Assembly: GCF_000224145.3 (NCBI RefSeq)
Contig: NW_004191386.1
Span: 1-64,000, forward strand
Direction of reading: 5' to 3'
Source: Ciona intestinalis
Lineage: Eukaryota; Chordata; Ascidiacea; Phlebobranchia; Cionidae
DNA: 64,000 bases
The position numbers were made by a program, and so were the translations under genes. Below the pieces are notes generated by a model. It did not search any database. It had not been told where the DNA came from and saw only the letters and a list, made by a program, of their open reading frames with translations. How positions within the stretch are numbered: the stretch's first letter is position 1; each line of letters begins with the position of its first letter. Below are positions 57,101-64,000 of this stretch, one piece after another.

Positions 57101-59259
57101 ACAGAGATATGGCCGTGACATTAGACATGAGACTTGGGCAACAATTGCCCATTACCCTGACACCCTGCTTTTAAGTTTAAATACAGTATGGTGGGGAAAG
57201 ATGGAACACCTTTAGCGCATAATATCTAAATGTCTTGATGTTTTAAACAATTAACAACGGTATATGTGAGTAGTGAGGATACGCTTTTATAATTCTTTGC
57301 ATTTTCTTTGTTTACTACCAAATTGGGCGAGAAAATAGAATGAAAAGGTGTCCGATCCTACTATATCAATAATTCATTACCCAACAGATCAGATGTTGCT
57401 GACCCAGATAAAGAAGAAAAACCTGGTGTTTCAGTATCCGCTCATATAAGAAACGAGCAAACCACAAGCATAGGAACCGTAACCACTGATCAGGATTTTG
57501 TGGAAATTTTACAAAATGGAAGTTTGCCTAGCAACGAGGGTTTGTGTGTAATGTAGTGTTGGTTGGCGTGGATTTACTTACTTTCTGGTTCATAATAACT
57601 ATTGCTATTTCTCTATGGGTAAGGTCCTACAGTGAAACACGCCATAGGAGCTGGGGTTTAGACCAGAGTTGGCCCATTACCCCAACATTGTAAATGCACG
57701 TTCTATTCTATGTGGGTGAGGTCCTACAGTGAGGCACGCCATGGGACCTGAGGTTTATGCTAGAGTTGCCCATTACCCCAACATTGTAAATGCACATTCT
57801 ATTCTATATGGGTGAGGTCCTACAGTGAGGCACGCCATGGGACCTGGGGTTTATACCAGATTTGGTCCATTACCTTAACACCCAGGGTGCTACAACATAT
57901 CTGTGACCACTGGATTGGAGCGATATTATTAAGTGTCTTGCCCAAGGATAAGTTTAAAAACATTAATATACAAATAATCTGTTAGTTTGTTAAGATTATT
58001 TACAATTTCTTTCTTTCAGCCTTCGATCAAATGGAGCAACGGATTAAAGAATTTGTTTCTGATTCCTTTGTTGAAGTTTTGAAATATAAAATATTGAAAT
58101 GTTTGGTGACTTTTATGGAACAAACTAACAAGGTATGAATTGGTGTGATTATTTATCATTACACCACATGTTTCCCATTTCTTATGCAAGTTACCATGTA
58201 TGTAACTTTGTAGCGATACAGCTGTCAGCTGAAAACACTCAATAAACTTGCTTGACAATTTGGAATATCAAACACGTCAGAAATACTCTGAGAGCTTGAC
58301 TAAGTAGGGAAGCTCAAAAAGGCTGCGTTTACTTTAGAGAAGCTTTGTGGCAGCTTTACCTTCAAGCTTCCTCTAATTTTGATGCTTGATTAAAAATTAA
58401 CACCCTATAATGTCATGGTTGGTTCTACTAAATTCTACACTACAGTTTTAACTTTAATTATATTATGATACCATGTATTATTATGATAATGGGGAGGTGG
58501 CACTAAGTCTTATTTAGATCTTAGTTAGACTTAGTTAGTTAATATACATATTGTTTATGGCTGATACCAATATTCTTTAAACTTCATTTCCACAGATGAA
58601 TGCAACAGATCGTAGCAAGAGATTTATGAATAAAATAAAACAAATTGTTCTCGCCACAAACCCTACTTTATGGAACTTCTTGAAAGAGAATGGAATACAA
58701 GGTAACACATGGTGGATGATATGTTACTGTTACTGCAATTTCGTGAATGAATGTTATTTATTGTCTTATGATAAAAGCTATACTAGGGTGATTTAAATAT
58801 ATGTTGTTGTCACACTACAGTTTGAATGTAACTTATTTATTCATGCATGTTAGGGGTAAGGTCCATGCTAAATAAATAAGTTACACACACGGTTACATAC
58901 GTAAGTGACATACGTGGTAACTTGTAAGCGGACACAAGGTGTATGAAACAGAACGCCCGTGTTATAACGACTGTCGTTGCCCCGCCATGCGAGGTTAAAT
59001 AAGAAACATACGTGGTAATTTGTAAACGAGCCTGAGGTGTATGAAAAGAACATCCGTGTTATAACTACTGTCACTGCCCCATCGTGCGAAGATAGATAAG
59101 TAATATTCATTCAATCAGACACAAACCTATATTACCCCACAAACATAAGATTATAACCATGTATTAATAGATGATAGTGACTCTAGTGATGATGAGATGA
59201 TGACGTCAGATCGCGTGATTGGTGATGAAGCTGATGCATTGTTGGATATGATGGAATAA
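51116..59259 (+). CDS. XRCC5: Ku80 (XRCC5), DNA-end-binding subunit of NHEJ, 16 exons
   Basis: Exons: 51116-51133, 51279-51392, 51732-51921, 52151-52199, 52478-52606, 53281-53493, 53833-53982, 54318-54421, 54767-54942, 55497-55675, 56029-56133, 56520-56765, 57388-57539, 58020-58132, 58596-58701, 59171-59259; 710 aa (human 732), all phases consistent. Ku80 pairs with Ku70 to ring DNA ends and recruit DNA-PKcs. An N-terminal vWA-like domain (LLLCLDVGTGMKDS, DEVSLVLFGTNETSNPL) leads into the beta-barrel (DDDEKTEVTKENLG, YKYGKDIITFGTEDEKQMKF, SHYLVMVSLPF). The C-terminal arm and helical domain follow, then an acidic tail ending GDEADALLDMME, equivalent to the DNA-PKcs-binding tip (DVDDLLDMI in human). 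The exon 8 and 13 donors (GTTTTT, GTTTGT) are weak but phase-consistent. Confidence 0.94.
52690..53065 (-). repeat. SINE 3'-module array, 4 units, antisense
   Basis: Four ~95-bp modules in XRCC5 intron 5, each with GGGTGTTCTGTTTCATACAC and ending TTACCACGT(G/A)TGTAACTT. The first two share the unusual GCTCTCTTAGGAG / GCTTTCTTAGGAG variant, showing local unit duplication. Confidence 0.85.
53510..53725 (+). repeat. two SINE 3' modules, sense
   Basis: Two units (GAGGGCACAGGGTGTATAAA; GCGGGCACGGGGTGTATGAA) in XRCC5 intron 6, opposite in orientation to the intron 5 array. Confidence 0.8.
56915..57110. repeat. degenerate units of the ~96-bp repeat
   Basis: Two poor copies (GGCATGTCATGGGACTTGAG; GCACACCATAGGATCTGAGG) in XRCC5 intron 12, followed by a MITE at 57187-57367. 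Confidence 0.6.
57613..57900. repeat. tandem repeat, 3 units of ~96-97 bp
   Basis: GGTCCTACAGTGA recurs at about 57623, 57720 and 57816. Each unit contains CACGCCAT(G/A)GGA, CCCATTACC and, in the first two, GTAAATGCAC. It lies in XRCC5 intron 13 and is followed by a SINE body piece (ACCACTGGATTGGAGCGA, GTGTCTTGCCCAAGG). Confidence 0.85.
58860..59110 (+). repeat. two SINE 3' modules, sense
   Basis: Units with GCGGACACAAGGTGTATGAA and GAGCCTGAGGTGTATGAAAA, ending TAATATTCATTCAATCA, in the last XRCC5 intron. A short antisense module start just before (58825-58860) makes a local inverted arrangement. Confidence 0.75.
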
Positions 59260-59337
59260 ATAGCATTGTTGACCAAACAATTAAACTTCACAAAATTTGC
59301 TTTCTTTGAGATCACAAAACGGAGGAATCTCTTTATA

Positions 59338-59343
59338 AATAAA
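59338..59343 (+). promoter_or_regulatory. poly(A) signal AATAAA for XRCC5
   Basis: Exact AATAAA 79 bp past the stop. A MITE begins ~20 bp further on, so the 3' end probably lies at its edge. Confidence 0.6.
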
Positions 59344-59917
59344 CCTGGCCAGAACAACATATACAGTAGGGTGGGGAAGATGGAACATAAAAGAATTATA
59401 AAACCCTAACCTCACGACTCCCATAGACCGTTGTTAATTGTTCAAACACGATCAGGATATTTGGATATTATGTGCTAAAGGTGTCCCTTCCCCCACCCTA
59501 CAGTACATTAAACATTGTTTTTTTGTTTTTTTCTACCTTTAAAAACTTACTGTATATGTTTATTTAATCAAATAAATGTTAGTTTATTTAGTAGCTTATG
59601 ATTGCAATTTGTGTGTTTTAATAAGGTTTATAACAAAGGACCATCATTCCATTATGTTTTATAAGAAAATTGTATTCAGTTTACTTGGTTGGGAAATGCA
59701 GCTTTAGGGAAATTTTCTTTAAACAAACCGAATGCAACTTGTGTTCGCTCCCGCTTACAAGTTACCACGTACAAATCATATTGGAGTTTAGAAATCACTT
59801 TTACCAAAAAAAATGTCAATTATTTGTCCTTGTGTTACAAGGCAACGACAGTCCCAATAACACTGGTGTCTGATTTCACAAAGGCTTTTCGTTAACGACT
59901 AAACATAGCCAAGAATG

Positions 59918-60329
59918 TAACTTATTTATCCTCGCATGGCGGGGCAACAACAGTCGTTGTAACAGCACGGGTGTTCTGTTTCATACACCTCGTGCCCGCT
60001 TATAGGAGTTACCACGTATGTAACTTATTTATCCTCGCATGGCGGGGCAACAACAGTCGTTGTAACAGCACGGGTGTTCTGTTTCATACACCTCGTGCCC
60101 GCTTATAGGAGTTACCACGTATGTAACTTATTTATCCTCGCATGGCGGGGCAACAACAGTCGTTGTAACAGCACGGGTGTTCTGTTTCATACACCTCGTG
60201 CCCGCTTATAGGAGTTACCACGTATGTAACTTATTTATCCTCGCATGGCGGGGCAACGACAGTCGTTGTAACAGCACGGGTGTTCTGTTTCATACACCTC
60301 ATGTCCGCTTACGAGTTACCATGTATGTA
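59918..60329 (-). repeat. 103-bp SINE-module tandem array, 4 near-identical units
   Basis: Units begin (TAACTTATTTATCCTCGCAT) at 59918, 60021, 60124 and 60227, so the period is exactly 103 bp. The first three look identical, and the fourth differs at a few sites (CAACGACAG, CTCATGTCC). A SINE body fragment follows (AACAAGTTAACAAACC, GATCACTGGGTTGGAG). Near-identity points to very recent unit expansion. Confidence 0.93.
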
Positions 60330-61876
60330 ACTTTTGTGGGTGATTTTTTATAACAAGTTAACAAACCAATAATGATCACTGGGTTGGAGAAATTACGCCA
60401 ACAATGATAGACGTGGCGAGCCTTGATGAATCCTTCACCTGTGGTTAGCGACAGGCGCCCTGAGCACTTTGCCACAGGCCGAACTTATTTATCATAGTCC
60501 CCGCTTACAAGTTACCACGTACAGCTGATATTGGAGTTTAGGAGTTGGAATCATTATAACCACGAAAGACTGTCAGTTATTTGCGTATCAGGGCAGTGAC
60601 ACTCGTTATAAGCTGGCTATCTAGCGCCACCACTCGATTTAATGTTCATGTTTCGTCTAACATTATGCTATTCGTTGACGACTGAGCGTAGCCAAGGGCA
60701 TCTGGAAATTCAAATGAAGGTAACTTATTTATCGCATGGTGGGGCACCGACCGTCGTTATAACTCGGGTGTTCTCTTTCGTACACCTCGTGCCAGCTTAG
60801 AAGTTACGACGTATGTAACTTGTTTATCCTCGCATTGCGGGGCAACGACAATCGTTATAACACAGGTGTTCTGTTTCACACACCTTGTCCCTGCTTACAA
60901 GTTACCACGTTTGTATCATAGTTGAGGCTTTTTTATATTTTCTTTCCTTTCTGTATCAACTCAGACACATAAGTTCAAAATAATAGCAGCATCGAAGTTT
61001 TACACGAAACGCATAGCTGAGAAGAAGTGACTAGATTATTACACCAGCCCTTCTTGATCAAAACAGCTTTGTTCACCAATTCAAAGTATAAATTTGTATT
61101 AAGCAATGGGCAGTCTAAGTTACTTATCAACGACCCGCACTTTCTACACGCACTTATACTCTATACCGTTCACATTATATCGCTTTATATGTTCACATTA
61201 TATCACTTTACACATTATATCGCTTTACACATTATATCGCTTTATGCATGTTCACATTATATCACTTTACACATTATATCACTTTACACATTATATCGCT
61301 TTATGCATGTTCACATTATATCACTTTATGGCAAGCTCATCACTGCCATTGCACAGTCGTTTGGTTTTTACTTTTGTATAAAATTTATAATTAGGATGTA
61401 AACAATTGGTTACACTACAGCATAGAAACAGCTAAAATGCTTTGGGATAATAGAGCGAACATGGAATAACTGTTGGAATCCTTTCAGCGAAATAGGTAAA
61501 GTAAACATCGCACCTACATATTAAAGTTAACACCAAACTGTAGTTTAAATGTCTCTTCAAACTTTCCAGGATATAAATACCATGGTGTGCTACACACTAC
61601 ATCACATTCAGTGTCTGACTAGTCTTGGCTTCACTAGAACTACAGCAACTATATTATAGTAGGGTGGGGTAAGATGGGACGTGTTTTCGTTCACTTTTAT
61701 CGTCCCATTTTGGTAGAAAATAAAGAATATTTACTGCATTTTATAACCGTATCCTCGTAGCTCTAAAAGATGTTTCTTGATTGTAAAGACCCGATCAGGA
61801 AATATTGGATTTATGTGCTAATGGTATCCATCTTACCCCACAGTACTATATTACTAAATCAACTTCTTTTGAACAG
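60330..61876. other. intergenic repeat-rich region
   Basis: SINE remnants (60330-60620), two antisense modules (60720-60920), a low-complexity tandem stretch at about 61165-61330 built on ACATTATATC(A/G)CTTTA, and a MITE at 61656-61850. A possible short exon near 61430-61494 (frame containing IERTWNNCWNPFSEI, then AG|GTAAAG) is too weak to claim. Confidence 0.45.
61165..61330. repeat. degenerate ~16-22-bp tandem repeat
   Basis: ATTATATC(A/G)CTTTA recurs about nine times, separated by CACA, CAC or TGCATGTTCAC. Reading frames through it give repeated HIISLY-like strings that are repeat artefacts. Confidence 0.85.
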
Positions 61877-62347
61877 TTTACTATGTGCAATGTATGGGAG
61901 CATTGCATTAGTTACTTGTATTATTTGTGTATTGTTTTCAAACAGTGGTCTAACGTCAAGAGATATATTCCTACACCGAAGAAGGCAAACGTCATCAAAT
62001 AATCTACTTGGGACACCACGTAAGTTCCGCTGATGTCATGATGACGTATATACGAGTGAATATACTATTTATGCTCGCATGGTGGGAAAGCGACAGTCGT
62101 TATAACGCTTTGTGGGTGTTTGTTTTTCCGTATCGCCAACAATTTAGACTACCCATTAGTCACCACTTATGAGGCAGGTCACGCTAATCACTGTTCCAAT
62201 GACGTCACGGTGACGTGTATGATTTTCATTCAACCATCACGGCACTATTGGGTTGGAACACCCAAGGTCGAGGTGATTGAACAAAAATTCTACAACTTTC
62301 GACAAAAGACGCACCGCGTGTTTTCCAAGTGTTTAATTAGAACTTAA
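61877..62347 (+). CDS. possible last two exons of a single-span membrane protein
   Basis: Exon A 61877-62019 (acceptor GAACAG, perfect donor GTAAGT) and exon B 62178-62347 join in phase (1 + 2 bases). The product has a hydrophobic span (YGSIALVTCIICVLFSNSG), a basic stop-transfer-like stretch (HRRRQTSSNN) and ~55 more residues ending KCLIRT. The intron is filled by an antisense SINE. I found no convincing upstream exon with the required phase and do not recognise a family, so this could be chance. Confidence 0.3.
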
Positions 62348-63918
62348 ACTGAACTGTTGGTAGAATCTCATCTATATTTTTGAATTTCCGACGTTTCGTT
62401 GGAAAATGTAGAGTACTGTGGGGAAGATGGGACACCTTTAACACATGATATTCTAATAACCCGATCGTGTTTGAAACAATTAACAACGGTCTATGGAAGT
62501 CGTGAGGCTACGGTTTTATAATTCTTTGAATGTTCTTTGTTTACTACTAAATGGGACGAGAAAATAGAACGAAAAGCTGTCCCATCTTCCCCCACCCTGC
62601 TATACTACGTTTTTTCATACCAGATAAGCAGATTGTTCAAATTATTCCTTGTAGCAGAAGTAACATAATGAATGTGTTGCTGTTGCCGATTATGCAATTC
62701 TCGTACAAGTTTTTTAATTAATAAAACTCGAAACAATTTTTAAATAAAACCTGTCATTGCTCACGTGTTATGTGTTTTCTAGTAACTACTAAGCATATAA
62801 AGTAATACAAACTCGTTGAATTATTTCTGCATTAAAATCACAAAATAAACCACTGTTCTGTTAATGTTTTATGTTTCTGGTAAATGTTAGAATATATTTC
62901 AAACAGTTTATAATGTTAGAAATAAACTGTTTGAAATATAAGCTTAGGCACTACAGAAAAAGTTGTTAGGCAGCTTTCTGCGTTATAACAAAGCGAACCA
63001 ATAACTTATGCGGAGTGTAAGAAACATTGCTTTTATTCATTCAAATAATAACCTTAATTAAAAATTATTGCTGAGTATAGAGAGATGGGTATATAGGCTA
63101 TAAAACTACATAGTAACCCAAAAAGAACCATACGTGGTAACTCTTAAGCTGGTACGAGGTGTACGAAACAGAACACCCGTGTTCTAACGACGTTTTCCGG
63201 TCACGCGAGGATAGAGCAAGTTACATTCATTCATTTATATGCATTCATTCACATAAAATCGTAGATTCTTTACGCATAATTTTCTTGCTATAGGGTGTAA
63301 CGGTCACGCCTTTTATAGAATACGTTTTTTGTGTTATATAACGACTTGCGTTTTATGGCCATGCAGAAGTTACATTCACGTTTTGTTCTTCTGTTTTATG
63401 CATGAGCGTGTTATATTGACTGTCGCTTTATACCGTTACGTCCCGTCTTTACGATGCTGTATGTTACTCTGACCTACGTTACCGTGACCGAAGAAACAAA
63501 ATAAATTTATTCATTTATGCAAAAATCGAGCCATACTACAACATAAAAAAAACTTGAACAATTTGAACACAATTTCAATTAGCAACACAGCGGCGGGCTG
63601 GTGCTAAAACTGTTACATAGTCGTTAATTACCACGTGACGCAATTACGCGATAACTTATAGGAACTGATATGAGAGAATTGGTTATATATGGATGAATGC
63701 AATTAACCTATTTATCCTTGTGTAGCGGGGCAATGATACAGTACCTATAACACGGGTGTTCAGTTTCAAACACCTGCTGCCAACTTGCAAGTTACCACAT
63801 ATGTACATATATATCGATAGTCGGGTTTCATACGCCGCGCGTAAGTTGCATGTAACTTTGTACGTGCTATTCGAATATTTATATGAGGTATATATTAACG
63901 CAGTTGTTTTTATTTTAG
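62348..63918. other. intergenic, repeats only
   Basis: A MITE (62410-62608), a hairpin (62893-62940), a sense SINE module (63115-63235) and a short relative near 63290-63380, and an antisense module (63700-63880). No exon supported. Confidence 0.5.
62893..62940. repeat. perfect 18-bp stem, 12-base loop hairpin
   Basis: TATATTTCAAACAGTTTA at 62893-62910 is matched by its exact reverse complement at 62923-62940. AT-rich and not part of a SINE or MITE copy. Confidence 0.85.
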
Positions 63919-63989
63919 CTCACGGTCGGGTTCGTCCATGCAGGAAGAATAGGGAATGTTTCTACGGTGCTGAGTGCGATGAACGAGGG
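63919..63989 (+). CDS. Cys-rich exon of an unidentified gene running off the right edge
   Basis: Flanked by TTATTTTAG and GTAAGA, 71 bp, phase 2 bases in and 0 out. The open frame reads HGRVRPCRKNRECFYGAECD and then ERG. The spacing C-x4-C-x5-C with FYGAEC recalls the start of follistatin/Kazal-type modules (C..C.FGA.C). One exon only, so the assignment is tentative. Confidence 0.4.
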
Positions 63990-64000
63990 GTAAGAAAAAC

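Noticed and set aside
61027-61401. Frames with repeated HIISLY-like strings
   Set aside because: Pure translation of the ATTATATCRCTTTA tandem repeat.

Overview
The window looks like nuclear DNA of a tunicate, most likely Ciona (C. intestinalis/robusta type). This is inferred from AT-rich sequence, short introns with GT/AG ends, chordate-type genes, and very high densities of two short repeat families. One is a tRNA-derived SINE with a repeatable ~100-bp tail module. The other is a ~200-bp MITE with TA-flanked inverted repeats. Both resemble elements I recall being described from Ciona; no search was run. I built the gene models by hand from splice consensus, codon phase and remembered relatives, and every internal junction listed keeps phase unless stated.

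Layout. 0-5.4 kb: two alpha-1,3-fucosyltransferase genes tail to tail, only the last exon of the left one being inside the window. 6.7-12.6 kb (+): 14-exon ARM-repeat gene resembling TERB1, the meiotic telomere-tethering protein. 13.3-24.9 kb (-): RNF31/HOIP, the LUBAC linear-ubiquitin ligase, with one 50-N gap. 25.8-30.2 kb (-): type-3 copper (tyrosinase/hemocyanin-like) protein with EGF-like and TSP1 modules and a C-terminal membrane segment. 31.6-32.3 kb (-): a 68-residue secreted precursor carrying a duplicated GWLGY peptide. 33.8-38.4 kb (-): a GPCR with about eight LDLa modules. 40.2-46.0 kb (-): CATSPER2, a sperm Ca2+ channel subunit, head to head with an unrecognised 402-aa gene at 46.1-49.1 kb (+). 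49.8-50.4 kb (-): an intronless RNF185/RNF5-like ligase with one in-frame TAA. 51.1-59.3 kb (+): XRCC5/Ku80. 59.3-64 kb: mostly repeats, a tentative two-exon membrane-protein tail, and one Cys-rich exon at the right edge.

The genes form no obvious operon or single pathway. TERB1 and CATSPER2 are germline genes; Ku80, RNF31 and RNF185 are housekeeping or stress functions; the tyrosinase-like protein, GPCR, fucosyltransferases and small precursor are secretory-pathway products. The most unusual items are the GWLGY precursor, the modular copper protein, the QH-rich insert apparently replacing the NZF fingers in HOIP, and the palindromic fucosyltransferase pair.
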